DNA from: Azolla caroliniana
Lineage: Eukaryota > Polypodiophyta
Assembly: GCA_043228905.1 (NCBI GenBank)
Contig: JBHGNT010000008.1
Span: 12,524,001-12,588,000, forward strand
Direction of reading: 5' to 3'
DNA length: 64,000 bases
The first letter of the stretch is position 1; each line of letters starts with the position of its first letter. Below are positions 11,177 to 23,600 of this stretch, piece by piece. The position numbers were made by a program, and so were the translations under genes. Under the pieces are notes generated by a model that did not search any database, was not told the DNA's origin, and worked only from the letters and a program-made list of their open reading frames with translations.

Positions 11177-11409
11177 GGGAAGACCACAAAACTTGTGTGG
11201 TGACGGATGTTCCTGCGTGTCGCCGTGGTATTTGGTGAGAGGGAAGTCGACTTTGTGGTCCCAACCGATATCACTAAGGCAAGGCTTTTGCCTTGCACAT
11301 TCCTCTACCTGACGTGTGATGGACCTTGTGATTAGTCGGTCTTGTCGTGTCGGTTCTCTGGGTCATCTACGGCTAAACATCCATTCGTCGTTGTTCGTTT
11401 GCAAGAATA

Positions 11410-11434
11410 CACAGATCACCAAGTGTGCCAAACG
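11410..11434 (-). promoter_or_regulatory. Primer-binding-site candidate of the decayed Gypsy
   Basis: Reading on the minus strand, the LTR ends CGGTAACA at 11435 and is followed by CGTTTGGCACACTTGGTG. The TTTGGC start is like the primer sites of Tat-type Gypsy elements. The matching tRNA was not determined. Confidence 0.45.
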
Positions 11435-11700
11435 TGTTACCGATTAAGAACACTGTCTACGGTCAGTCCTTCGACGTAGACCTCAAGGTGACTGTGTTGC
11501 AAGGAATGATACCGTCGTACCGTAATTCGTAATGGGATACTCCCTCATATCCCAGTAGCATATAAGGGAGACGGCTACAACCAAACTCCTTAGGAAGTGC
11601 ACTAGTATCCGCACTTACGCCTACACCTGTACAATTAACAATACGCAACAGAGAACAAAGAACACAATAGATAAAACCACAGATATGCACAGAGTTCAGA
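11435..11700 (-). repeat. Truncated 5' LTR of the decayed Gypsy
   Basis: About 260 bp matching 2003-2265 in the same orientation, with about ten differences by eye. It begins TGTTACCG on the plus strand. Homology stops at about 11700, so the U3/promoter part is missing. Confidence 0.75.
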
Positions 11701-11704
11701 AAAG

Positions 11705-11990
11705 TACTCGGCAACATATTGCTAATCATCAATAATTCGAATGGGGATCCATTTTTTATCTTATCTTGATTCAAGCTATAATAATCCACACAAATGCATC
11801 ATTCCATCTTTCTTCTTGACCAATAATATTGTTGTGATACAAGGCAATTTAGTCAAGCCAAAATAATCATAAAATTATCGCAACACCTCATCTACACTAA
11901 GCTTTATGGATAGGTATTGTTTCTCTTACTTCAAATCGTAATGGAGCAAAGGCACCAATTGACAAAACTAAATGACAATACCCTCTCACC
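11705..11990 (-). pseudogene. Short Gypsy RT fragment
   Basis: On the minus strand ILLVKKKDGMMHLCG is visible, followed after stops by a degraded counterpart of the FPIPVIDELL segment. This is the opening part of a Gypsy reverse transcriptase from a family different from the neighbour at 2003-11700. It is heavily decayed and only a few hundred bases long. Confidence 0.55.
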
Positions 11991-13074
11991 ACCACCGATA
12001 ATTCTTCCTTGGATTGATGATCACTAGCAACTAGATGTCTTTTGTTTCCTATAATATTCCCTACAATAAGGGAGCAAATATGGCCTCAAAATGAAGTTGA
12101 TACTATATTAAAAAATTAGCAACCTTCAAGAGAACAAGGGTTTGAAACTAATATTAAAAACTACTATAATGTAACGCTATTGCTTGCTTTGAATTTTAAT
12201 CATCATTAAGCATATGCATTGCACAATGTCAAATTTATCGTTGGTAAACTCGATCAGCATTGAGTTAATATGGCACACCTTTACAATTAGTAATGTCTTG
12301 TCACAACTAAGTGGGAGCGGATGGTATGCAATCACAGAAATTTGTTAAAGTCACATTCTGATGGCAAAAAGAGATGAATCTAAACTGTAGAGGTAAAACT
12401 CATCTCCTGACACAGTGATGTCAAAATAAACGAGTTAAATAGATATTTTAATATGTCAAATTTTGCATCTTTAAATCATCAAACTAGATGTCATTGTGAA
12501 CTACAAAGCAATAAAGCTCCTCCCTACTATTTCCACAATACCCTTAAATGTAAATCTACTAACAGATGCATGAAGGATAACATAATAGAACATACATAAA
12601 AAAAGTAACCCGATCAATATGCAAATAAAATATCTTGATTATAAAGAACTAAGGTAATGACTCACAATTATAAAGAGCTCAGACCACTTGTCTACGCTAA
12701 CCCAACTTATGATCTTTCATCCATGCAACAACACAAAATGCAAGTAAGAGACCATATTAGTTTTCCTCACTTGTAGAGACTGAGTAGAGTTTTCCCCACC
12801 GTAAATCTCTCTGAAAAGGGAGAGACCCTACTCAAGTTATTGAAGGTTCAATGCTTAGTATCAATGTCAGATAAATAAACAAAGACAACCCTAAGGATGA
12901 TTGTCTAACGCAATTTATTACTTCAAAATGTACACTTCTTTCAGTTCAGTTGCACAACCAGATCATGTATTTCATAAAACCTTTTCTTACTTCAACAAAT
13001 TTGGTGTCCTGAAAATAATGGTATCTTACCTCCATTAAAGGTAAGGTAATAAAGACTCCTCTATGATGAGAGCC
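11991..13074. other. VPS26 3' flank
   Basis: AT-rich, with no coding pattern recognised. The part nearest 13074 should contain the VPS26 3' UTR. An AATAAA on the minus strand at 12914-12919 is a possible polyadenylation signal about 160 nt past the stop. That is a weak inference. Confidence 0.4.
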
Positions 13075-13250
13075 TCAGATTGGATCTAGACGATACATCG
13101 TGATCTCGTGTTGTTTGAAATATCGTCTCCCCTCCTCATCTATAAGCACAAGATTCAGGAAGTAATGAACACTGAACTTATTATTCACGGTTTTGTATGT
13201 TGGAGTTAAGTCATATGAGCTCAAGAATACTCGAATTGGGATAGATTCAC
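13075..13250 (-). CDS. VPS26: VPS26 exon 11 (C-terminus)
   Basis: Encodes ESIPIRVFLSSYDLTPTYK through NNKFSVHYFLNLVLIDEEG to RRYFKQHEITMYRLDPI, with stop TGA at 13075-13077. The acceptor is TTTTGCAG. The protein ends soon after the conserved ITxYRL block, as in plant VPS26, and lacks the long animal C-terminal tail. Confidence 0.96.
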
Positions 13251-14606
13251 CTGCAAAATTTTCAGATCAGTTATTATACAGAAGACATGCCAAGACCACA
13301 TGTACTTTGAAACACTAGAATATTTAAATTACAAACATCTACATAACGAGTTTTGATCAACTATTTCCAGTAAGTATTCTAGCATTTCCCAAGCTGAAAC
13401 ATATACAAAAGATATAGATAATTGGCCCAGTAGAACACTATGTATTACTTACAACAAATAAATAACACAACAAAATAATGCCAGCTTCACCATGAGTACA
13501 TAACATATATATATATATATATATGTAATGGAAACACAATAAAATCTCAAATTTTGCAGTTTAACTGAAATTTCATTTATTCTCACCTCTAACTGGAGCA
13601 CCATCCATAATTTCATATTTGGCCAGTGTCTCACTTTGGTGAAATGTGCTTGCCCCTGACCCTGTTGTTTCTCGCCTCCTAATCTCAAGTTCCATATGTT
13701 TAATCTTTATACGTACAAGTAAGAAATAAATTTTCCCAACAATTACATCCTTCAAGTGGTACCTAACAAAAAAGCATGCTAGTTATTAAATAGGAAATGT
13801 AAAACATGAAATAAACTTTTCAACAGCAAAGGGTTTAAATATCATAAGATCCAAAACAGCCATTACTTGCTCTTACTAAACTCAAATTCAATATGCAAAC
13901 AATCTTCAATCCCAACCTCCATCTGCAACATTAAACATGTTAAAAAGGAAACAAATTTTTTCCAGCAATATTCATTCTAGCCTATATTTACTCAGATATA
14001 TATGGAATCGCACACTTCAGTGTGCTTAGAGATGCATCAAAACCCAAACTGGAGGTCATTGCTCTATGATCTACAGAGTTCTGGTGTGATGATAATCCGT
14101 GCACTACAACAAAAGATATAAAAGAGTAGTTATCTATGTTACGTATGTTACTTTTATGCAATTATTGATCTCTGGTACTGGTGATGGATTTCTAACCTGA
14201 AATGAAACAGCATATCAGTAAAAAAATGTGATGTGATCAGCACACGTACTACTATTGGCAAAACCAATTACCCAAAAGTCCTTGTACACAGGTGAGGACA
14301 TGCCAAAACCTCTTGCAATAGTCAGCTTCAAAACATACCTGAAGAAGCATGCGTAAGTTCATGAAATTGAGAAGCTAAAATTAAATAAAAAGTTGAGGTT
14401 CCTCACCTTAGTACGACATTCAAGCCAACATATGATTCGTATGGCATTTCAACATTGGGAAATTCAAATGAGTAAGTTTTAATATTGTAGATTTCCCCCG
14501 AAACATCAAGCTCTTTCACTGCAAAGATCTCTCTCTCTCTCTCTCTCTCAAGATGTAATCTCTTATTTGGTCTTATGGGCCATTTTGGCCTCTTAAAAGA
14601 CGTTAA

Positions 14607-14640
<34 letters not shown>

Positions 14641-17600
14641 ATCTTCAATCGTGTTTTCCACCACAGTGGACTATGAATACAGTGGCCCCCATACATAAAG
14701 GGGGGGACCCCATGGACCCAAATACATATAGGACCATTATGATAGGCCATACCCTTGCTAAGTTATATGGTGCAGTAATGGAAGCAGAGCTTAGCGACAA
14801 TATGGAGACCCTAAACCTTCGTGCACCTGAACAAGCTGGCTTTAGACGAGCCTTCTCCACTATTGATCATATCTTCACACTTAGATGCCTAATTGACCAA
14901 ACTAAGGCTCGCAAGAAGAAATTATATTGTTGTTTTGTGGACTTCCGCAAAGCCTTTGACACAGTCCCTAGAGAGCGGTTGTTTGATAGACTTAAAAGCT
15001 TGAGGATACCAGATGATATGGTATGGGCCATCTACACACTATATGAACAAGTGTCCGGGTGTGTCCGATGCCCAGGTGGCCTATCTAATCGTTTCACTAG
15101 CACTATTGGTGTAAAACAAGGTTGCCCCCTATCACCGAGGCTTTTTGGGATCTACATTGATGAGATCACAGATTTTATTGCTTGTGAGGGAGGCACCGGA
15201 GTGGTCCTTGGGAATACGCAGGTTCGTATCTTGCTCTATGCGGATGACATAGTTTTGCTCTCTGAATCCGAACACGACCTACAAAGACACCTTAATGCCT
15301 TAGATGACTTTTGTGTACAACGAGGATTGGTAGTGAATCTAGGGAAAACGAAAGTCCTTATCTTCCACACATTGGCCCAAGTTAGAGCTAAGTGTCACCT
15401 AACTATCTCCCATAGCCCAGTCGAGGTGGTTGGATCATACGTCTATCTCGGAGTCACTTTTAATGCCCGCTCAGGTAAATTTTTGATGACACAGGCAGCG
15501 AAGGATAGACTCACGAGAGGACATGCATCCCTCTCACTCCTAGAGAGACAATGCCACCAAGCACACTTTCAAGAGCCACGGACTAAAGGGTGGCTCTTTG
15601 ACTCATTAGTGACCCCCTCCCTCATGTATGCATCAGCGGTTTGGGCTCCAGGATTACCATCTTTCATGTGGACGCAATTAGAGAGACCATTGGTGATGAT
15701 GCTATCACGCCAACTCCGAAGCAAATCGACTGTACCACATGACATTATTAGGGCTGAGTTCACGTTACCCCCAATGTTAGTAGAGGCACTTTTTCAACTT
15801 GTAGTCTTCATTCACAAGATACATAGCCAACCACATGATAGAATATCTCATCAAGCCTTTAAGGCCTCTCGATCATTGTATGAGTCCGGCTATACTAGCT
15901 CATGGTATGGCATGATGGTGAGTTGGCTTCTTGCGAATGGTCTAAACATTAATAACCTACCTCCCCTTAGGTACAACCACACGAGTGATAACACTTTAAT
16001 CTCTCATGAGAACCGCAATAAAGTAATACGCCAAGAAATATGGCAAATTTACACTCGGTGTAAATGGATCACCCCACTAGAGCCACTCCCATCTAAAATG
16101 TTGTACTATAAGAAACACTTCATGCACTTCTCTGAGTTAGGTTTTATCACGCGGCCAAAATATCTAGATGTATTCTTACCACATGCACTAAGGGTTGTCA
16201 TTGGACAACTTAGAATATCATCTCACCAACTTGAGATTGAGAATGGCCGTACTAGTGGAGTCCCTAGGGAGGAAAGGATATGTAGGTTATGTCACATAGA
16301 GATAGAGGATGAGTACCACTTTACATGCAAGTGTCCAACCTATGCCAAGATAAGGGCAAAATACCAAGACATACTTGGTTCGTCTCCCACCCTCCCCAAA
16401 CTATTAGATACTCTAGATATAAAGAAATTAGGCAAATACATTCTAGAGCTAAAACAACACAGAGAGAATAAGTTACAAAATGTTGACAATAATGTTGCTA
16501 ATGATCATGAACATGTAACAAATGAAGTTTTTCAGGAACAGGAGGAGACAACGAATGCCAACACACTTGCACCACTCGGCCTTTCCATTGATGAGGCAGA
16601 AAACCAGAGAAGAACCAGACGTCCTCGGGTGCCAGGTTTCAAAGCAACTCGACGTGATGTGGAAGCAATATTGAAAATAAGGGAACGTGAGCTACACCGC
16701 CTAGAAGCCATGGCTAGGGCACTCTCTACATTGGAACCCACATCAAGACCCTTTGACCCCCCACTTCTTTTCGAGAGGCTTGGGTGGAAATAAAATTAGG
16801 CTTAGTGTATAGTCACTTTCGAGTATACTACGTATTGTACACTACTAGAACTCTTTTAGTTTAAGTTCTATTTTTTACTTAATTTTATTTTAGTTATGAT
16901 GACTGGATAAATACTCTTTTGTTGTAAACCAATTGTCTCATGGGCCAAATTTGGCCTTAGAAGACGTTAATATATCTTTCTTTCTTTCTTTCTTTCTCTC
17001 TCTCTCTTTGCGTTTAGGGTTTAGGCTCTGTGTTTAGGGTTTAAGGCTCTGTCTGTCTCTGTGTTCTCTGCATTGTCTGTCCTCTCCTCTGCGTTTTCTG
17101 CAATGTGAATGTCTGTCTGCATTCTGTGCAATGTCTGTCCTCTATGTTTTCTGCAATGCCTGACCCTGCGCGTTTTCTACCAAATCTGATTCCCTGTATC
17201 TTCTACTAAATCTGTTCCTCTTTGCTTTCTGACCAGTAGAAATCTTTAGAATCTATATTGTTCTTTCTGCCCTCAACATCTCCTATACCTGCTGTCCTAA
17301 GACACCATGGAGTTTGAATGGACCGAAAATGAAAAGATGGATCTTCACACGCATGACGAAGGTCCAAATCCATGGAAGACCCCAAGAAGATATCATAGAC
17401 AAAAAGGACGGGATGGAAGCACCCCAAGGCACCTAGAACGCAGGCCCCATCCGACATTCCATTTGATGTCGAAAATGGGAAACATGATTTATTACGCCAT
17501 TTGATTGTGTAAGAGATCAATCTTATTAGAGAAGATATATAAATAGCACTAAAAGAAGAAATGAAAAAGGAGATAGAGAAACAGAAAACAGAATTGTATG

Positions 17601-20600
17601 CCTCTCTCAAGGCTGAGTTATTACAAGAAATGCGGAAGGACATAATAAGCCATGTGGAGAAATCACACTTAGAGCTCAAGGATGACATGACACAATACCT
17701 TAAGGATGAAATATCCTCAAGTAAGGTTGGGTTAGGAGCTATAAAAGTGGATTTAGAAAAAGGACAAGAAGCAGTGGAAAGATGCATCTCTACAGTGGAA
17801 GCCAATGTCACGAAGGAAATACAAACATGGGCAGACATGGCCAAAGATGCCAAAGCTCAAGCTGAGCATGCCCAAAATGAAATTAACGCAAATGCTCCTT
17901 GGATAGAGGTAGTAAAAAAGCAAAAAGGAACATCCATGGATAGGGTGGCAATGATGAATGTTACTTTAGAAGAAGAAGCCAAGAGAAAAGCTCGTGTGTT
18001 GCATGTACGAGTGGTTGGTTGGGCCGGCCGAAAAGGGAAGTCCACAAGAAGATGCCAAGAATCTCGGAACAAAGATTGGAGCATCAGATATTCCATTTGC
18101 TTCGGCGTGGAGGGTGGGAAGAGATGAGTCTAGAGCTAAAGCCCTTATCATCCGCTTCATGGATATTGACAAGAAAAATGCTTTCCTCTCTAAAAGAAAG
18201 GTACTCAAGGGTGAAAAAATATACTTAGAAACGACAATCTCCCTCTAGCCCAAGTGGCACACCACAAAGAAAACATGCCACGAGTGCTTGATGCAAGAAA
18301 GGAAGGTAAATGGGTTGTATATAGAGACGGCAAGGTCATTATTACAGAGAAGAGAACCGCATGACGCTATATGGCCTATGAGACCCTACGCATGACCATA
18401 TGGAATTGCAACGGCTCTTTACAAACAGATGTCAGATATTTTAAAGATACATTGAAAAACACAGATATTGCTATGTATAGAGAAACTCACCAATGCATGG
18501 CTCGCAAACTCCCCGAGGTACAAGGATATAGATGGGAGTCAATATGTCGCCCCCAACCTCGGACACGAGGAAGCACTAGAGGTTCGGGAGGAGTGGTTGT
18601 GCTATACAAAGAGGAGCTCCATGGTAGAGTGCATGTTTTCCATAAGGATGTAGATGCACGCTACATGTGGATACGAATAAAAACAGGGTATCTTAGGGAG
18701 TTATATATTGCAATTTGCTAGTTTCCACCTGCCTACTCAAGGTTTGCACCTCTAGGTGAATCACCATATCTACCACTATATGATGATATCATAAGATTTG
18801 CTACTATGGGGGACATAATACTATTAGGAGATTTTAATGCACAAACCAAGGATGAACAAACTATGTTTAACACCAACGAGGCTGTTTATGGAGAAGTTAT
18901 GGCGGAAGAGGTTGGTCTAAAGCGACAAGCTCAAGATATGAGTGCTATAACTAAATATGGAAAACACTTTCTAGCCTTGGGAAGTGCACATGGATTTGTG
19001 ATATATAATGGCTTGTCACAAAGGCTTGGATCAGATGCTTTGACATGTTGGAACCCAAAAGGGGGTGCAAGCACAGTCGATTATCTAATGGGATCTCCAT
19101 CTCTTATACCTGAAATAAAAGTGTTCATTATATCGGGAAGACCTATTGGCTTGGCAGCTGATCATGCATATCTACGCTTTGAGGTAAAGGATGGATGCAC
19201 AAAGGATCTATATGCTAAGGAGAGTGGGCTGGCTAAGTATCTATTCACTCGCGAGACAATTGATGTGTATAGTTGTGGTGTATACAATGGCATGCTAGAT
19301 TTGGATCCTTTCGCACCCCTTGAAGAACTTACCCAAGGTTTATCCAAATCATTGCATAAAGCAGCCACAAATGCCTTCCCTCGCACAACGGTCAATCCCC
19401 CCAAACTCGGTAGGGTAATACAAAATAGTTGGTATGATGAGGAATGTCGTGATACAAGGAAATGCTTGCAGCATGATGTAACTCGGGGCATTTATACACA
19501 CAACCAAGCAAGAGCAACCTTCCAACGCCTCATGAGGAGGAAGAAGAGATTGTATTTGGCTAAATTTGAAGATCATTTGTATCGCTTGTTTCTAGGACAA
19601 GAGAGTAAACGAGCATGGAAAATGTTTAATGAGAGGCAACCCACCACACAACTGACCTCACCTCAGGTGTGGCAGGAATATGCAAAGGTTCTATATGATA
19701 TCCCGGGGCAACCTCCTCTTCCCCACCTGAATGCCTCATGCCCACATGAATCAACCCTCTTTACACCACAATGTAAGAAATGCCATTGATCGGCTACAAT
19801 TTGGGAAGGCCCAAGATCATGATGGATTGGTGGATGAGCACTTTATCTATGCCCGTGACACCTTGCTCCCATTGCTAGCACACATCTTTAATAGAGCCAT
19901 GTGTGAAGGTTTTCCTACTAGATGGACTCAGCATACAATTGTGCCAATCCTCAAGAATGGAGACCCCATGATGCCAAGCAACTATAGGACAATCATGATT
20001 GGCCATTACTTGGCTAAACTATATGGCTTGATTCTAGAATCAGAGTTGAGTATATGGGCAGAGCAAAATGGTTGCCGTTCAATTGGACAAGCAGGCTTTC
20101 GGAAGGGGTTCACAACTTTGGATCACATATTCACCCTTCGAGCCCTTATTGAGGAGGGCAGAGCCCACAATACGAGGATTTATTGCTGCTTTGTGGATTT
20201 TCGAAAAGCCTTTGACACTGTGCCACGTGCTCAGCTTATGCAATGGCTAGAAGCCCTTGGTGTTCCTATAGATATGCAATGGGGAATCTATGCACTCTAC
20301 GAATCTGTGTCAGGAAAAGTGCGGTCTTCTAAGGGCTTGTCAGAGGCGGTGGCTAGCACAATTGGCGTGAAGCAAGGATGCCCACTATCCCCCACACTGT
20401 TCGGTCTCTATATAGATGAGGTATCACAGTACATAGAGAGATTTGGGGGTTCCGGAGCACACCTAGCAGGTATAGCTATACAAATATTACTATATGTTGA
20501 TGATATTGTGCTGATTTCCGACTCTCCGGAGGGACTACAAAGACATCTAAATGCCTTAAAACTATTTTGTACGGACAAAGGTTTGTCAATCAACATGAAT

Positions 20601-23600
20601 AAAACTAAAGTGATGGTGTTTAACACCACCCAAGCATGGGTAACAAGATCAGAACCAGAATTCTTCTTGGGAGAGGAAAAGGTGGAATACACAAGCTCCT
20701 ACACATACCTAGGAGTAACATTTACATGACCTAGGTTCTCCTTACAGGAGGCCACTTGTGCCCGACTTTCTCGTGCATATGCAGCCCTTGGTGCTCTCGA
20801 GAGACAATGTGCACATTTGCAGTTCCAAGAGCCACGGACTAAGCTATGGTTATTTGATACACTTTTCACACCAACTCTTCTCTATGGAGTAGAGACATGG
20901 GGACCGAGTCTTAACAAGGCAAATCATTGGAAAGATTTAGAGAGACCTTTAGTGTCAATGATTGCTCGCATGATAAGGAGCAAAGCATCGGTGCCCCACG
21001 ATATAATCCGGGCAGAGATGGGAGCAGCACCTATAATAACCGAGGTGTTGTTCCGATCAGTGACATTTATCCAACATCTTTGGGAGCTCCCTAAACAAAG
21101 GTACCCAAGCTTGGCACTTATGTCATCGGGAAAAGTTGTTGAAGAATACAGCCACACAAGCTCATCCACAAAGAACAATCACAACTTTCTTTAGCTCCAT
21201 CATTCCTAATGCTAGAAGTCAACCCCGGGATACACAAATGGGCTTCAGACCAGGACATAACAAAGGGGTTACAATTGATCGGGCAATGGCAATTTGCCGT
21301 GCACGTAGGCCTTGGCCCCATGGACCACGACCTCGACACCCTTGTCATCAACAGGTTTACCTTCTAGAGTCTTGCATCACAAGCTCCCAGTTGTTAGAAT
21401 GCTCAGAGTGAGAGGCTCCCCTTTATCTGTTAAAAGACCCCTTTATCTGTTAAAAGAATTGATGAAGAGATGGATCATACCTTCGGGTTGGATGCCCCAA
21501 CCGTGTTGATCTTCTAACCCAACGATCTACATTTATCTGGAATTGGTTCCAAATCTAATAAAATATCTTCTTGCTGTAGTTCAGCAAGTATTCCTTCATT
21601 TGTAAGAGATGGCTGTAATTGATCTTCATCTTCAGGGTCTAAAATTTCTGTGTTTTTCTGTCCATCTTCTTTTGGCAATAAAATTGGTTTATTGATCTCT
21701 ACTTGTTCATTACCTTGAGCCAATGGTTGGCCGTTGCTGAAATTTCACTCTTTTTGTTGATGTTGTTGAGGTACAGTTGCTTTTGAGCAACTTTGCTTTA
21801 TCTTTTAGAATTGCAATAACCAAATTGTGTAACCCATCTCAACATTTATACCTATCCCGAAAAGATGCATCTGATGGATTTTGTATACGGCTTGTTTTAT
21901 AACTCCTATCTAACATGGACAAAAGCTTCACGGCCAATGATACACTCATGATCATATGAGACCGATTTGCTAGACCGAGTCTCCTTTGGTCTACCACGTT
22001 TTAATCAAGGTTGTTAGGTACGTTAGATACGGTACAAATACCATACGTATATAACGTATTAATACGCATATAGTACCTCCCAATTTAAAAATACGTTAAA
22101 TACGTTTTTTAATATGTTAAATACTTATAAAATACGTATAGTACGTTAAATACTTCTAGATTTTGAAAATTATTTACCTTTCTAAAAAATATTTGTAATA
22201 TTGTACAAAGCATCTATGTTTACACAATTTTGTGATGTACATTATAGTTCTACATCCTAAAATGCATATAAGACATTTGAACATTTCACATCCTAAAATA
22301 CTTATAATATGGATGTCAACATTCACTTATTCTATAAATCAATGTAAGTTTGTATTACGATGTTCTATTTCAAATTGTAATTATTTACGATTATGGCTTC
22401 ATAGATTGAGGAATTGTCTACGATTATCACACTCAAGATAGGTTTCTCTTCTTTTCTTTCTTCATCTTCTTCTTCTATCTTCTGTGATTATCACAGTCAA
22501 AGTCAAGACAAGTTTTTGTCTTCTTTTCGCTCTTCTTCTTCTTCTTCTTCTTCTTCTTCTTCTTCTTCTTCTTCTTCTTCTTCTTCGTCGTCGTTGTCAT
22601 CATCTCTTCTGTTCTTCTTTCTTCCTTCTTTTTGCTTCTTTTTCAGTAAAATCTTTATTTTTCTTTTTCTTTTTGTTGGGGTTTTACTTATATTTTTTTA
22701 TAAATATGTATTATACCTGTTTTTTCAAATGTACATTAAATACCGCATTGGACAAATGTACATGATATTTGACTGAACAACATTGAGGTATAGTACGTAC
22801 TATACAAATTATGACGTACTATATGTATTTAAACGTTAAATATGGGTACGTAAACAACCATGGTTTTAATGAATTGTGTGAGGCCTCAATTAATAATATG
22901 TATTGTAGTTTGTAAAGCCTCTTCCCAAAATGCATGAGGAAGATTATCTTTGGACAGCATACATCAAACCCTCTCACATAATGTCCTAGTGTATCATTCA
23001 GCCACACCTTTAGATGTTGGATTCTACAGAGCTGTAAGCTCTCTTTTAATTCAATTTTCTACAAACAAAATTGTAAATCAAGTGTGAATGTACTCTCTCC
23101 ATTGTCTGTCCTCATGTCAATTTCAAATATGTTTGGGTAGTAATATATGCATGAAAATTTCAGAAAATAGCAAACACTTCAATCTTATCCTTCACTAAAT
23201 ATACCCAATACTTTCTAGAGGGATCAATAATGAAAGATATGAAATGTAAGGACCTCCTAAAGATTTAGTAGGCATAGTACATAAATCCGAGTGTGACCTC
23301 AGGTGGTGCTATTTTTCTTGAAGAACCAATGTAATGAGAACCCTTTACTTGTTTTCCATAAATGCAGTCGTTGCAAAATTCAAGCTTGTTACCTTTGGTC
23401 ACTAACTTATGAGAAGAGAGTAGAATGTCCAAGGCCATTTGGCTCATATGGCCTAATCTTTTGTGCCACAATGCAACCCCATTTTCTGCAACTGCAACTA
23501 CAATTAATCGACTAAGAAGAGTTCAACCTAAGAGACAATAAAGTGTACCTCTTCCACTACCCCAGGTAATGAGTCTTGTACCACGTACAATCTTCCATGC

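Larger units (their letters stand above)
2003..11700 (-). mobile_element. Decayed Tat-like Gypsy LTR retrotransposon
   Basis: On the minus strand the parts read in Gypsy order from right to left: 5' LTR remnant, PBS, gag with two zinc knuckles, protease, RT, RNase H, integrase, an extra coiled-coil ORF, 3' LTR. Frames are broken in gag, protease, RT and the extra ORF. A 728-bp solo LTR sits inside integrase. The right LTR (11435 onward) lacks its U3 part because other DNA begins at about 11700, so no target duplication can be checked. The GG-type protease motif, the TTTGGC-type primer site and the extra 3' ORF suggest a Tat-like lineage. That lineage call is an inference. Confidence 0.85.
17010..21355 (+). 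mobile_element. Near full-length LINE B
   Basis: Begins after the CT tail of LINE A. It has a 5' UTR with a few TTTAGGG-like words, an ORF1-like region, an endonuclease, RT and thumb, then loses recognisable sequence at about 21355 near a Copia fragment. At least three frame disruptions and two stops were seen. It is related to LINE A, about half identical in RT by eye. Confidence 0.85.

Noticed and set aside
17020-17045. TTTAGGG-like words resembling plant telomere repeat
   Set aside because: Only two or three imperfect copies within a LINE 5' region; too few for telomeric or interstitial telomere sequence.
22414-22776. Open frames rich in Ser, Leu or Arg
   Set aside because: They are translations of a TTC microsatellite inside a MITE.
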